Positions 12,854 to 25,524 of a DNA stretch of 64,000 nucleotides are shown here, in pieces. Under the pieces are notes generated by a model that was not told the origin of the DNA, did no database searches, and was given only the letters and a program-made list of their open reading frames with translations. Each line of letters opens with the position of its first letter. Position 1 is the stretch's first letter. Origin of the DNA: Miltochrista miniata (Eukaryota > Arthropoda > Insecta > Lepidoptera > Erebidae); the NCBI GenBank assembly GCA_933228765.1, contig OW121774.1, forward strand, positions 21,977,421 to 22,041,420, given 5' to 3'. A program made the position numbers and the translations under genes.

Positions 12854-13090
12854 TGACATTTATTTGAAGCGTTTCCGTGCTTCGGAGGGCACGTTAATCT
12901 AGGTACCGGTTGCCAGTAGAATGGTAGCCGTTAAGCCAAGTTGAAGGCCGTTATGGGCCGTCACAACCTGCGCCTGACCATATCAACACGGCAATACGGC
13001 TCACCACCTATTACGTGGGACAAAAATCTAAAAGGTGAAATTTAGGCATATAATATGCCTTTTCCTACCCCTTCGGGGATAAAAGGCGTG
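12854..13090 (+). mobile_element. SINE, 5S-SINE body and tail
   Basis: GACATTTATTTGAAGCGTTT, CCGTGCTTCGGAGGGCACGT, CGGTTGCCAGTAGAATGGTA, and the tail CCTACCCCTTCGGGGATAAA. The 5S head is lost and part of the middle is deleted. Confidence 0.8.
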
Positions 13091-13342
13091 TTAATAAGTA
13101 TGTATTATCTACAAACATGCTAAGGCGGAATGAATGAAACGCTAAAGACTAACAAAAGTTTCAAAAACATTAATAAAACACTAAAAAGAGCTGAAACCAT
13201 AATGAATTATCCAAAACAGTGTGCGTATTTAAATATGTTATGGGTAATATCTGTCAAATATGACACGTCTAGACGCAATAACGCGCGTCATTTTGTGAAG
13301 TGGGTCAGTCAGTGATGCTGGGTGTTAAAACTATATCTATTC

Positions 13343-13628
13343 GACTGCCTCTGTGGCGCAGTCGGTAGTGATACCGCCTGCGGCGCTGGAGGTCGTGGGT
13401 TCGATTCCCACCGGAGACAAATATTTGTGTGACCCATAAATGTTTGTCTCAAGAGTCTGGGTGTTTCTATGTATAATATGTAGGTATGTATTTAAAAGTA
13501 TATAAGTATCTATTAATATCCGTGGTCTGGTACCCATAACACAAGCAGGTTATTCCTAGCTTACTTTGGGATCAGATAGCGTTGTGTGAGATGTCCGTGA
13601 ATATTTATATTTATATATTTATATATCT
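13343..13628 (+). mobile_element. tRNA-headed SINE, best copy
   Basis: The tRNA-like head (13343-13420) has box A TGGCGCAGTCGG and box B GGTTCGATTCC. The body CAAATATTTGTGTGACCCAT, AAGAGTCTGGGTGTTTCTAT and GATACCC-like CATAACACAAGCAGGTTATT follows, ending GATCAGATAGCG..GTCCGTGAATATTTAT. A 3' fragment of the same family is at 19555-19605. Confidence 0.88.
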
Positions 13629-14150
13629 ATTCGTTTAAGTTAAGGTCTAGTCTAATCTTAGATCATCTCTAATACACACTTATTTTTTTTCGCGTGGAAA
13701 ATCCGTTATGATTGCTATGCCGGACTTTTACCGACTAAAAACCACACGTTCCCTTATCTACGGTTGGGAGTCCCGGGTAAGCCCTCGGAAGGATACCGCA
13801 ATATTCCCAACAGACCTACGGCTACCACTGCGGCCTCACCCAGGGGGGTTCGGGTGCTATCCTGTGTGTTTGGGGGGTCGCCCGGTCGGTTCGGATGTTA
13901 GTCATAGTCATATCTTTATTGCCAACCAAGTGTACATATAAAGGTCTTAATATAATATAATTGACACAACTTAGTTGCCCTTTTCAGGCATTGCAAAATG
14001 GTAAGTACATATTTTTGTTTGAAAGGTAGTTACTAGAATCAAACATTTTTTTAATATTATGTTACAATAATAATTATTTATATTTAAATTATAATTTAAC
14101 ATGTAGGTAGGTAAATATAATTATATCGGGCCGACATATTTTTATTACAA

Positions 14151-14352
14151 TACTAGCTGATGCCCGCAGCTTCGCCCGCTTAAAATTTGTTCCCGCGGGA
14201 AGTTATTCCCGGGATAAAAGGTAGTCTATGTGTTATTCCAGACTATAATGTATCTCTGTACCAAATTTCAGCCCGATCCGTTCAGCCGTTTGAGCGTGAA
14301 AGAGTAACAAACATCCACACTCACAAACTTTCGCATTTATAATATTAGTAAG
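14151..14352 (+). repeat. A1 repeat copy, near full length
   Basis: ACTAGCTGATGCCCGCAGCT, CGATCCGTTCAGCCGTTTGA and TTTATAATATTAGTAAG bound it. Other copies: 4548-4650 (-), 25115-25200, 38140-38262 (-), 41158-41335, 42912-43085 (+), 60507-60757 (+). Confidence 0.8.
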
Positions 14353-14504
14353 ATTTATATAGAAAATTTATATCTTCCTTATCTTGTGCTGCTGTTAAAT
14401 ACACTTTCATAGATTAGAATGCTTAGTAAATACATATTTTACATAGAAATACATCGAAAATTAAAAAAATAAAAAAGAAAAAAAAAGCTACGACTATAAT
14501 TTTG

Positions 14505-14582
14505 AACCCGAGATTCGAACTCGGGGCCTCAACACGACAATCTCGTAAACTCATCACTGCACCACCAAGATAGATAAGGCGT
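14505..14582 (-). tRNA. tRNA-like sequence, probably a SINE head or pseudogene
   Basis: On the minus strand TTGGTGGTGCAGTGATGAGT resembles box A, and CCGAGTTCGAATCTCGGG gives a good T arm with box B. A run of T follows 20 bp later. The D and anticodon stems are poor. Confidence 0.45.
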
Positions 14583-14639
14583 TTTAGGTTTAGACTGTTT
14601 AATTGTTTCAAAAAAATATTATTTTATTATGTAAATTGG

Positions 14640-15500
14640 TATTTGTGCTTTGTTTCCGTGTACTCTTTTAATGAGTAGAAACATTTTTTTATTAAGAAAG
14701 TATTTAGTTTTTTATTGAATAGTGTAATTTTTGTTTCTGTTTTTATGTGAACAGGTAAATGATTATAAATTCTTACAGCCATGTAGTAGGGGCTCTCGTT
14801 TAACATTTTGATTCTTGATAGTGGTAGATATAGTCTGTCTCTGTGGCGTGTATTTAAGGTGTGAGTGTCTTTTATTTTTGTGAAGTGGTCTATGTTACTG
14901 TGTACAAATATGCAAATGTCGAAAATGTATAGTGATGGTAGTGTGAGGATATCGTATTTAATAAAGTAGGGCCTACAACTGTCACGATTCTCAATCTGGA
15001 AGATAATTCTAATACATTTTTTTTGCATTATAAACAAGTCCTGAGAGTGTACACTATTTCCCCATAACATAATGCCGTATCTAACTAAGCCAGGAGTATG
15101 CGTATGCGTAGTATGCTGATAATGCGGTTTCTTTGTTTGTGCTGCATTTTAATTGGAATAGAGCATATGTGAATCTAGATAGTTTATTTTGAATATGTTC
15201 TATGTGTGTCTTCCAGTTTACGTGTGTGTCTATAGTTATACCAAGTAATTTGAATGTATCTACTGTTTCTAGCTGTATGTTATTGTATGTTGTGTCTACG
15301 TTTATGGGGGTGCTCTGATATGGTCTAAATTGAATAGTTTTAGTTTTGCTGTAGTTAATTTCTAAGTTATGGTCCTTGAGCCAATTGTTTACAGTGTCTA
15401 GGGTTTCCTGATGTATTGGTGTTAGGTTATTGGTTTTGTCACATGTCATCAATATTGAAATATCGTCAGCAAATAATACCGGCATGTTATCCTGCTTCTT
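14640..15500 (-). pseudogene. Jockey/CR1-like LINE, second half of reverse transcriptase, dead
   Basis: Minus strand: PVLFADDISILMTC holds the catalytic F-A-D-D. LEINYSKTKTIQFRPYQST, FKLLGITIDTHVNWKTHI and LSRFTYALFQLKCSTNKETA follow. After a frame break and stop at about 15090-15070 it resumes YGIMLWGNSVHSQDLFIMQK and MLNESPYYMAVRIYNHLP. This is the thumb and C-terminal region; everything upstream of FADD is missing, and a C-repeat piece abuts at 15495-15545. Confidence 0.85.
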
Positions 15501-15549
15501 AGGGGGGGGCGTGCGTAAATCCCTCACGTCAGGCGCGCTGTCCAGCTAG

Positions 15550-17690
15550 TGATGCTGTGTGTTAACAGCTCAGGAAACTATACCTATCCGTTTAAAATCT
15601 TGGCTAAAACACACATGGTAAAGAGATCTGGTGGCATTGTAGAGGCAGTTGTATTTGTCAAGTGGTGAGCCTAAAGCCTTAGTGCGAAACCTTTGTAAAA
15701 AAAAATTTCAAGCCTCAAACGTTTCAACTTGCTGCAACTTCTACCACGTTATTTACTGGCGAGATATATTAACACCATGATCCTTTACATAACACTGAAT
15801 TCAGCACAATTACCTGTTCTGTTTATTACCTTAGGCGGAATATTTGGTTGAAAGACTGCCCCTAATATAATATCAAGGAAAAAAAACACCATGTCATATT
15901 ATTACATTGTGGGTTGAGACCGATCGACATACAGCCACAAGTTTTAATAGCCAAGCAACTCGAACCAAACGTTAACAATGAAAAGTCGCTCACAATGGAA
16001 ACTCGCCAGCTCGTGCTTGACCGATATGATTTGTACAAAACGAATAAATGGAATCGATACTTTCTAATAGTAGGCAGAATGTGGTGATAGCTGTGGGCTG
16101 TGGTACGCAGTTCATTAAAAAAGTAGATCGTTTGAAATAACTTTGCGCGGTAAAATAAAATGGTGTGTTGATTTATATTATTTGTTAGTTAAATAAACTA
16201 ATCTATTTTATTTGTATCGGTTTTAGTCAAATAATTTATTTCAACCGAATTTCTCTGTTTCTTTTACGAGATTGTTTTTTTCTTTAATTCCTCTTCGGCT
16301 GTGGCCCCAACCCAAGACTTAATTTTTTAATAAGTAAGTAGGTACTTAGATATAAATACCTACTTTTCTCTCTCAAACTTCGGTCAGTATTTTTAGCTTA
16401 TTTGCAAATTTATTCCTATCGAAGTCTGGTTCAAGTGTAATTTAGCGTAGCACAAAGCAATTCATATCCTATAGCACTTTATATAATCAAAGCCTTATGC
16501 ATAGGTAGTACAAACATATATATACTGTGGTAGTAGGTACCTCTTTACACGTAGTACCTATAGGTACCTAGGCTAAAGTGTAGTCATTTTAATACATAAC
16601 ATTTGACAATTCAATTTCACAATCATTTGACAATCAGAGTAAGTATGTACTTGTCTTATTTTGCACCTAAAATTTACGAAAGAAAAAATAATAATGGCAC
16701 AGGGATCGCCTGATGATTTTTAAAATTCACATATCTATCTTTCAAGTCCGTGTCGATTCATTCACTTTCTCATTCATCATTCTCATTATGAAGATCAAAC
16801 TGACAGACGTCAAATATTACCTATTAAAATGACGCCGCTTTAGGTGTGATAGCCCAGGTGTGTCTAGAATTTAAATACAAACCCTGACAGAAGGTTTAAT
16901 TAAATGATAAGAGATCGCCTTTGTCCAATGCTCTCCCGGTTTTATTCAATAATATATTTTTAAATTATTGTACCTACTGTTGATTGATCGCACTTGCTAC
17001 ACATATTGGAAACGACACTTGTGGCTGTTCCACAAAATTTATTAATATTAAGCTGACCGGTTTCATCCCACGGCATTTTCAAAGCACAGAAAAGAAAAAA
17101 CATTGTTTTTTTATTTTTATTATTCCGTGGTCTAGAGATATGAAATGCCTATTTTTAAGACATTTATTTTTTTACACTAGTTTGAAAAACCAATGTAGAG
17201 CTACGCGTCACGTCTGCCGCAGCGTCTCGTCTCGTTCCCGCCAACTCACAGTATCATTTAGAATTTAGATCAATTTATTTTTGACAGAAACATTTTATCC
17301 ATTTCGTTTTTTTTCTAAGAAACTGGATTACGTTAGACGCGTCCTGCTTCGCAATTTTTTGACCTTGACGAATTAAAAATAAATACTTCGATGGGAATGG
17401 GGAATTAGTTGTAATATAACTGTTTCTAGTACAACATTGGCTATGAATCTTTTAGCAACGCTCTCTGTACTAATGTTTTAAACACTAAACATGTGTTCCG
17501 CATAGTACATTTAATAGATCGCGATATTATTAATAGTTGGTCTCTTGTTCTGCTATTTAGTACACACGCATTTGGCAGAAATGTTTCATTCATTGTGAAT
17601 GGTTGAATGATATGATTATGACAGCTGACAAATCTTTAGTAGTTAAATTGGTTAGCTAATGCTAAGTGCACTGAAAGATTTCAATATGGT
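15550..17690. other. No gene recognised
   Basis: AT-rich DNA. TAGGTACCTA-type motifs are dense around 16340-16575. No repeat family or coding region is supported. Confidence 0.45.
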
Positions 17691-17885
17691 GGTCGACTTA
17701 GCTCGCAGAATAAGCACATTAAAGTGGCAGTGGGCCGGCCACATCGCCTGAACCAGCGATGCCCAAAAAACAAACGAGTTCTGGAGTAGAGACCACGACT
17801 AGGCAAACATAGGGCAGAACAACCCTCGCCAGATAGATCTACGATTTGGAAAATGTCGCTGGCTGGAGTGGACTGACATACGCTG
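17690..17885 (+). mobile_element. RTE-type LINE C-terminal fragment
   Basis: LARRISTLKWQWAGHIA, then WSRDHD..ANIGQNNPRQ. and WLEWTD are the worn GHIARR...GRP..RW.DD.. motif. Several stops. Confidence 0.65.
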
Positions 17886-18231
17886 ATTTGACGAATTAAT
17901 GGTGCTGGTTGTTTCGGGGTTTGATAATGTGGACTGGGGGAGATCCTAATGAGTCTCTAGACCGAAGCCGCCTCGCAAATATCGAACACCTCTCAAATTA
18001 TGAATACCGTATGTTTGAAAACGATCTTCGGCAGCCATAGTCGCGGGTATGGGTGCGATTGATCGAGTTCTATGTGGTCCTGGACTCCTGGTACATATAT
18101 CTGAATTCAAGACCAGGGAAGTTCTGAAGCCAAATTTCAACAAATGGTTATACACTTAAACTGCAGTTCGAACTGATGAAATTTTCGCTGGTAGATAATT
18201 AATTCATTCAATGATAAGTACTACATTATCT

Positions 18232-18434
18232 ATACTAATAATATGATAATAATATTATAAAGAGGAAAGATTGTTTGTTTGCATCGAATAGGCTCCGGAA
18301 CTACTGGACCGATTTGAAAAATTCTTTCACTGTTAGGAAGCTACACTCTTTGTGGTAAACATAGGATATAATTTTATTCCCGTATTCCCACGGGAATGGC
18401 AACTACGTGGGTGAAACCGCGTGACATCCGCTAG
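18232..18434 (+). repeat. A2 repeat copy
   Basis: ATAATATTATAAAGAGGAAA, CTACACTCTTTGTGGTAAAC and ACCGCGTGACATCCGCTAGT. Confidence 0.8.
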
Positions 18435-18539
18435 TAAATTATAAATGAGACGTTATCGTTATGACTGCAATTTAGCAATGTGTAGGTACCTAGGTTTTCT
18501 TCTATTTACAACAACAAATTTAAAATCAACAAAAGAAAA

Positions 18540-19062
18540 AAAATTGAAATCCGTCTATAATTGACGGAAATATCGGTGAACATAAATAAAAAAAACATAC
18601 ACAGACGAATTGAGAACCTCCTCCTTTTTTGGAGTCGGTTAATGAACTTTTGCTAATTAGATGTTTTGCTCTGATGGATAATTTGCTATTTCGACTTTAT
18701 CAGAACAGAAAAAAATTACGTACCTACGTCAAAAAAGGTACCTACTTTGAATTGTACTTTTTAGGGTTCCATACCCAAAGGGTACAAATGGGACCCTATT
18801 CATGAGACTTCAACGTCCGTCTGTCTGTCTGTCTTGTGGCAGTACCTCAGGAACCGTGATAGCTAGAGAGCTGTTAGTGATGTAGGTATTTCTATTGCCG
18901 CACTACAACTCCCATATAAAAACGTCATTTTTGTGGTTTTTAACCCTTCTCTATAAATTAGAGTTCTGAGGAGCTTATGGCGAGACTTGTGTCTGTAGTC
19001 TGTGACTCTGTTGCATTAAACTACGTCACTAGGTCACCTGGACCATCTGTTCAACTATTCTA
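18540..19062. repeat. Cluster: PPCC-type, P and H repeats
   Basis: 18541-18655 has CCGTCTATAATTGACGG and GAGAACCTCCTCCTTTTTTG, GAGTCGGTTAA. 18765-18925 is a P repeat (AGGGTTCCATACCCAAAGGG). 18942-19056 is a minus-strand H repeat including ATGGCGAGACTTGTGTCTGT. Confidence 0.7.
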
Positions 19063-19603
19063 TTCTATTCTATTTTTGGTTATGACAAACATCCACACTC
19101 ACAAACTTTCGCATTTGGCTATTTCTACTTTTTACGTTTCTCATCGTCACCTTCATGGTAAATTTTAAATACTGATTATTAAAACTATTTTTGTGAACAA
19201 ACACAAAGCGTTCGGTAAGATAAGTAACATATATAACTCAACAAGTTAAATTGTGAGTCAGATTTGGAAGAATAAAGTTTTGAATTATTTGATCCCACGT
19301 AGGTGACGCGACGATCCACGAAGGTGACGCAGTAGCTTTCCAGACATTATTAATCATTATTTAAATACTAATTATAAGTTAATTTGTTCATTCGGCAGTT
19401 ATATGGTAACAGCTAGTTAACTAAAAACAATTACCAGGTCCTATACACATGCTTTTGACGTAAAAGTTATTCTGGAACCATATAACACAGTACATCTCTT
19501 TGGCACAAAGTAGCAATTTATCAGTTATCTAGATCCCATAGCATAAGCTTATATTGTCTTAATTTGGGCTAGCTAGATAGATAATGTTGTGTGAGATTGT
19601 CCG

Positions 19604-21275
19604 TACTTATAATGGAAGCACTCTGCTTCTGGACGATCGGCTCACCGAACTTGAGGTAGAACTGGGTCGCATAAACTAGCACATAAGGTTGTGCGGAGGC
19701 CGAAGAAAGGGGGAGGACACGCTAACCCTTGCGTCGGGTGACCTATTCTATTTTCGGGAAGGTGATGGCAGACATTCATCCGAGGGCGGTGTCGGCTTTA
19801 TGGAGAAAAAGGACCTCGTTAGCAGCATTGTGGAGATCAGCAGTGTTTCGTCTCGGGTAGCATACGTAATACTGAGACTCACCAACAGGTACTCCCTGAA
19901 GGTGATTCAGGTGTACCTATGCCCCGACTTCGAGAAGCACTGACGAGGCAGTTGAAACTGTGTACGAGGACGTGGTGAAAGCATTACAATGTACTGCCAA
20001 GACTCACTAAAATGTTGTGACGCGGGACTTCAATGCCAAAATGGAAGTACAAGAACGCCGTGAAACGAAAATCGTACCCTTTGGTGTGGGGCGTAGAAAT
20101 GACCGGGAGCGTATGCTTATCAACTTTCTTGAGGCTCAGGGGCTCTTCTTGATGAACTCATTCTTTAAGAAGAAGCCCCATAGAAGGTGGACTTGGCGAA
20201 GCCTCGACAAGGTCACAAGGAACGAGATAGACTTCATCATGTCGGACAAGAGGTGTATATTTAAAGATGTCTCAGTGATCAACAGGTTTAATACCGGAAG
20301 TGATCACCAACTCGTCCGAGCATCTCTGAATTTAGACTTCTCCGGATGATGAAGCCTACTCTTCGATCTACTGCGCTCCAAATAGCTTTGTGTGCCGAAA
20401 AGTTTCAATTGAAGTTTCAAAATCGTTTCGATCTGCTGGAAACCACTGGCATCGATCACGATAAGGCCGACACTGTAGTCAGGACGCTACAACAAGTCTC
20501 CCGAAGGTTTCTGTCTGGAAAAAGCAAAAATAGGTGTTCCAAGCTTTCGCCCGAGACTCTCAAGCTCATGAGAAACAGACGGCAAACGCCATCTATGCAT
20601 ACGTCTTCGTCAGACCAGAGAGATTTAAACATCAAAATCCGAAAGCTGATACGATGCGACCTCAGACGTTATAACACCAACATCGTCGAGGCAGCGATCG
20701 AACAAAATTGGTGTAAAGTCTTTGCGCAACAGCTTGGAAGACCCCGTCTGACCAAATTGAAAACAGCGGGTGGCAAAACCGTGACCTCGAGGTTCAAGAT
20801 TCTCGAAGAAGTTAAGAGCTTCTATACAGACCTTCTATAGAAGAGATGCATAATGCATCACGGAAAGAAAACCGATGGGACCTAGCGACTGTGACCACAG
20901 AGCCCTACTAACGCGCCACTATACCGAAGAGGAAGACATTCCGGATATTGACCAGTGCGAGGTCAGGGCGGCTCGCAAACTACTAAAAACCAATAAATTC
21001 CCCGGAGAGGACGGAGTTACGACTGAGCTTCTTAAAGTTGGCGGGACTCCAGTTCTGAAAGAGCTGACGAGTCTCTTTAATTCCGTCCTCCAACAGGTAC
21101 AAACACCTAAAGCGTGGAGCGAAGTGCGGTGGCTCTGTTTCAAAAAGGTGACAAGACCTTGCTGAAGAATTACAGACTCGTCTCACTCCTTAGCCATGTT
21201 TACAAGTTGTTCTCTAGAGTAGTCACAAACCGCTTCGCCGGAAAACTCGGTGAGTTTTACTCGACGAGTACTACC
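19604..21275 (+). pseudogene. RTE-clade LINE, endonuclease and part of reverse transcriptase, dead
   Basis: Pieces in order: YNGSTLLLDDRLTELEVELG (19610), GEDTLTLASGDLFYFREGD (19710), VSSRVAYVILRLTNRYSLKV (19850), and the endonuclease core TRDFNAKMEV...WTW...NEIDFIMSD...NTGSDHQLVR (20017-20340). A linker with KLSPETLKLMRNRRQ follows, then FPGEDGVTTELLKVGG (20998-21050) and NYRLVSLLSHVYKLFSRVVT in another frame. These match RTE/CFDP2-type LINEs. The usual Gly of GDFN is Arg here. At least five frame breaks or stops are present, and the catalytic YADD half is missing. Confidence 0.88.
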
Positions 21276-21282
21276 TAAATGT

Positions 21283-21330
21283 ATATAAGTTGATATAAGT
21301 ATAAGTTGATATAAGTATAAGGTATAAAGT
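21283..21330 (+). repeat. Short tandem repeat ATAAGTTGAT
   Basis: About three units of ATAAGTTGATATAAGT, directly after the RTE LINE remnant. Confidence 0.7.
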
Positions 21331-21639
21331 GCCTTAATTAAGCTTTAAGTGCCATGACTCTTTCCCGGGATCTGTCCTTGAGACTTGTATGCGAAGGCCG
21401 TTGTGTCTTCGTTTAAATAGTGCACAAAGGTGCTCGAAGGGTCACAGGTCTACGCCTCGAGACGTGAAAGTTATTAGCATGCTGCACGCCTCAAGAAGTG
21501 GAATTGCACCTGAACTAACCCAAAAGACGCAAGATAACACCCAAACCCGTAGGCGAGGCCACGGTGATAGCCTACATCTACCCTGATACATCTTTCTAAG
21601 GTGTTACCCGGGGCGGCGCCTAACACTAGACGGGTAAGT

Positions 21640-22690
21640 AGACTAAGTAGATACGGTGTGAGTTTTAGACGGTATGGACTGTGGGATGTGGCATAACGTC
21701 CGGTGGGATATCTACTCCTATAAAAGGGCATCACACGAAATGTTATAGGTATTGCTCTGTCATTTGCCATGATTGTAGAAACCTAGTTATTTGTTCTGCT
21801 ATCATTCCGCTACATACTACAATACGAATCTAAACGAGTACCACTCTTACTAAAACTAGTCAAATATCACTTTCGTGGCATAAACTCACCTTCGTGGGTA
21901 AAACGCCACGAAAGATGTGACACGAAGGTAACGAAAATATATCTTTTTTTCAAATTCCGACAAAGTGTAGCCGTTACGGTTTAAATCAAATAGTACATAA
22001 ATATCTCAATTTATTTGCGGTGTCGATGGATTGACTCTGACTTCAATAGCTATTATACAATGTACAAAAAGTCACCCACGAAAATTACTCGAATTAAGTG
22101 TCAAATGTAGAAATTTGCCGATATTTTTTTTTCTCATGGACCCAGGACATGCACGCCGTACTCCTGCAATGTCATTCAATCAATAACGTTCAGTTAAGTT
22201 GAGTTTTGTTATTGGGACGGTCGTTTTGATCAACAGTCAAACGTTTACTACGCAAATCTAAAGTACCTACTTTCGTGTGACCGACGTATATTGTGTTTTA
22301 AGTTCTAAATAATAGTTACAAGATTTTTTATGTAATACTGTGTGTGTAGTGTATGTTATTACGGTGAATTTAGTGTATGTAACTTCAAAATCTATGGAAA
22401 TTTGGTGATGCAGTAACTTAATGTTTAACTGAATCGGGAAGTGTGACACGAGTAGAATACGAAAAATGACCCCGATTTTGACCTTTCGTGTTGATTTTTG
22501 GTATGAATATTTACTTCTATTGCAACATATTTCATGTATGTAGTAGCTTAATAGCTGTTTTATCCACCATTTTAAAACATTTCTTTCTAACTCATACGGT
22601 TTAGAAAATATAAGCGTGTGACCATCAAATTTAAGCAACGAGTAGAAATAGCCATTTATAATATTAGTAACTTCGTTGTCGTAACCTACT
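21640..22690. other. No gene recognised
   Basis: Mainly AT-rich single-copy-looking DNA. 21840-21935 has CACGAAGGT/CTTCGTGG motifs in both orientations (AAACTCACCTTCGTGG, CGAAAGATGTGACACGAAGG). Nothing else is supported. Confidence 0.45.
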
Positions 22691-23192
22691 TGACTGTGGA
22701 CATTTGGGCTTTTGGAATTTTGGCCTATTGGCCTTTTGGACTTTTGGACTTTTGGACTTTTGGCCTTTTGGACTTTTGTACTATTGGACTTTTGGACTTT
22801 TTGACTTTTGAACTTTTGGACTTTTGGACTTTGGACTTTTGGACTTTAGAAGACCCAAAAGTCCTCAAAGACCGAAAAGTCCCAAAAGTCCCAAAAGTTC
22901 CAAAAGTCCCAAAAGTCCCAAAACTCCCAATAGTCCCAAAAGTCCCAAAAGTCCCAAAAGTCCCAAAAGTCCCAAAAGTCCCAAAAGTCCCAAAAGTCCC
23001 AGAAGTCCCAAAAGTCCCATAGTCCAAAAGTCCAAAAGTCCAAAAGTCCAAAAAACCAAATTCCAAAAGTCCAAAATTCCAAAAGCCTAAAAGGCCAAAA
23101 GTCCAAAAGTACAAAAGTCCAAAAGTCCTAAAGTCCAAAAAGCCAAAAGTCCAAAAGTCCCAAAGGCCAAAGTCCAAAAGGCCAAAATTCCA
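22691..23192. repeat. Self-complementary minisatellite (GGACTTTT / AAAAGTCC)
   Basis: From 22691 to about 22848 the plus strand repeats CTTTTGGA in 8-bp units. From about 22856 to 23192 it repeats the complement, CCAAAAGT, in 8-bp units with a 9-bp (CCCAAAAGT) core at 22880-23015. The halves can pair into a hairpin of about 150 bp. Frames across it (FWTFGLLD or PKVPKV) are artefacts of the repeat. Confidence 0.92.
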
Positions 23193-23305
23193 CTCCACCT
23201 AACCTCACCCCACCCACCTCACACCAATTCACCTCACCACACCCCACTTCACTTCACCCCACCCTACACACCTCAGCCCACCCCACTTCACCCTACTTCA
23301 CTTCA
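23193..23305 (+). repeat. C/A-rich low-complexity tract
   Basis: Irregular repeats of CACCTCACCCCACCC and CACTTCACC. It directly abuts the minisatellite. Confidence 0.8.
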
Positions 23306-23689
23306 TATAAATAACATAGGTACACGTTATGCAAACGCTCACGTGTACACGTTGGTATATGAAGTGCGAGATACACGAACGTGGCCGAGCGTGGCGGAAG
23401 GTAGCCGAGAGTGTGATTTATTTTCGTGTCACAATTTCTGGATTCGGTCTCCACGCAAGGCCCGCGATAGAAGCTATGCAATAGCTTAATAGGTATTTTG
23501 TTTTAGAACTTTTTAAGAAGAACAATTATTTTGTAATAAATTATTTTTATGTAACTTCAACCATTTACGCAGAGGCGCAACGGATACTCTTATAACGATT
23601 AAATGTTTTCCGTTTTCGAAACATTCCTCATTGCTGCACCGCTCCTATTAATCTTAGCATTAGGTATGTTATGAAGCCAGGTCAAGAGT

Positions 23690-23845
23690 ACCCTTAACCG
23701 AAGAGCATGTATGAAGACACTTATGAAAGTTGAAGAAGCGAAAGTTGTTTGCCAGGATCGTAGCAAGTGGAAAGCCATAGTCTCTGCCTACCCCGTTGGG
23801 AAACAGGCGTGATGTTATGTATGTATGTATTATGTTATGTAGCCT
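23690..23845 (+). mobile_element. RTE-type LINE 3' end
   Basis: EDTYESxEEAKVVCQDRSKW then KAIVSAYPVGKQA is followed by a stop and a GTTATGTATGTATG tail. CTGCCTACCCCGTTGGGAAA, then CAGGCGTGATG, parallels the SINE tails. It is related to 10024-10150. Confidence 0.75.
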
Positions 23846-23989
23846 ATAGCCACTATCAATAAATGTACCTACTTACTATCGAACAGTTTTTGAAACCCTA
23901 CCAGTATTTTCAGTAAGGCTTGCCTTGGTATGATGTGATCATGGTCCCTTTGCAGCGTGTGTCCAATCCAGCGCAGCAGCTACACTTCC

Positions 23990-24560
23990 GACGTTTGATC
24001 TGTTGGTGGATAGGGGTCTCACTGCAGCGTTCCAATAGTCTTACGTTCGTGATGTTCTCAGGCCCGTATGTACCGAGGATCCATTGGAGGCAGCGTTTGA
24101 CGAAGACTTATAGCTGGTAGCTGGTGCGAAATGTCTTTAGTGACCTTCCATGTCTCGCATCCGTATAGCAGTTAGCAGTACAGTTTTAACGTTTACTTTG
24201 TTTTGAGTTTCACTCTTCGTGTCCATTTTCGCAACTGCCTACGGGGCGCAGCTGTGTAAAGGTTGTTCTGGCCTTGGCGAGACTCGAAATGATGTAGGGT
24301 ACTCTTCTATCCCATCAGTTTCTGACACGACACTCCCGAGGTACGTGAATTAGTGCCTCCACCACTTCTCTTGCGTCTGTCGATTTTAATTTTAGCCCAG
24401 CCATTCGCTGCCTCATCCTGCTCGTTGTCCTGCACGTTGTCCTGCAGACATGCATGACGGCGTGTGTGTGCCTCAGGAGGCACAGGACATCGGCATCATT
24501 TAAATCCTCCAGGATATCAGTATAGGCCCCATTCTATGCCGCGCCGATTGTTCTTTGCGG
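23990..24560 (-). pseudogene. Decayed non-LTR reverse transcriptase C-terminus
   Basis: Minus-strand pieces include LLYGCETWKVTKDISHQL-like sequence, PPMDPRYIRA (worn LRWILGTYGP), and SWIGHTLQRDHDHIIPRQ-like sequence. This is the LYG.ETW ... R.RWIGH.LR block common to RTE/CFDP2-type LINEs. Stops are frequent. Confidence 0.6.
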
Positions 24561-25524
24561 TATTCAGCATTATATCATCTATTTTCTATGGATGGTTGTT
24601 AACTATCCTGTTATCTACATAACAATCCTCTAAGGTAGGTAGGTACAGTATGTATTTTCAAAAGAGTTTGTGAACTCTATTTTTAATTTCTTTTTCAGAA
24701 TATTGATGACATTTGATTGATGTCATTTTATACACGTTACGTCTACTACATTGATACATGTAATAAAATTCTAACACGCCGGTGTTTGTATGTAAATTGT
24801 TTATACTGAGGAAAATTCTATACTGAGGAATAGCTTTAACCATTAAGCTCTATTTTGATTAAGCAAACAGGGCAGATTCACACGCTATTTGATGAGTATG
24901 ATTAATAAATACCTCTAATTTCATAGACCTTGTGTGACGTAAACAAAGTTGCGAGGGTCAGCTAGTTAAAAGATAAAACAATAGGTTTCTCCTTATCTAC
25001 TTAAAAACTATTTTTACAAATTTTATGGTAATAATAGACATTCTTTGAAATATGCATGTATGGTATTGTTGTGACTTTTATGACACGTTTAAAGTACATA
25101 GGTATGGAATAGATGGCGCTCGCGGCTACGTCAGCGTGAAATTTTCTTCCCGCTTCCCATGGGAACGTACTCCCGGGTTTGGTTATCTTTATAGCAGTAT
25201 TATATATAAATTAACAAAACAAAAAATAATACTGCATTGGTGATAATAATAATAACATGTATGTATATAGAGTACTCACTCATTTTCTTTCACTATTTTT
25301 CGTGACTTTCTTCATTAATAAATGCACTTTGTTTATTCATATTTAAAACACTTTTTACACAAATTATACGAGTACAGTTCACTGTTGTACATAGATGATG
25401 AATACCTATACACCTATAGTCGAATTTTTATTTAGACGAAGTAAATTGACAGCAACATAATGTAATTGACAGCATCGAAATTGTCATTTCACATTAAGAA
25501 CTCTAAATTCGACCAGCACTCTTA

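Noticed and set aside
22725..23198. Long open frames (FWTFGLLD, PKVPKV) across the minisatellite
   Set aside because: They exist in several frames and on both strands because the 8- and 9-bp units contain no stop. No start context, splice site or homology.
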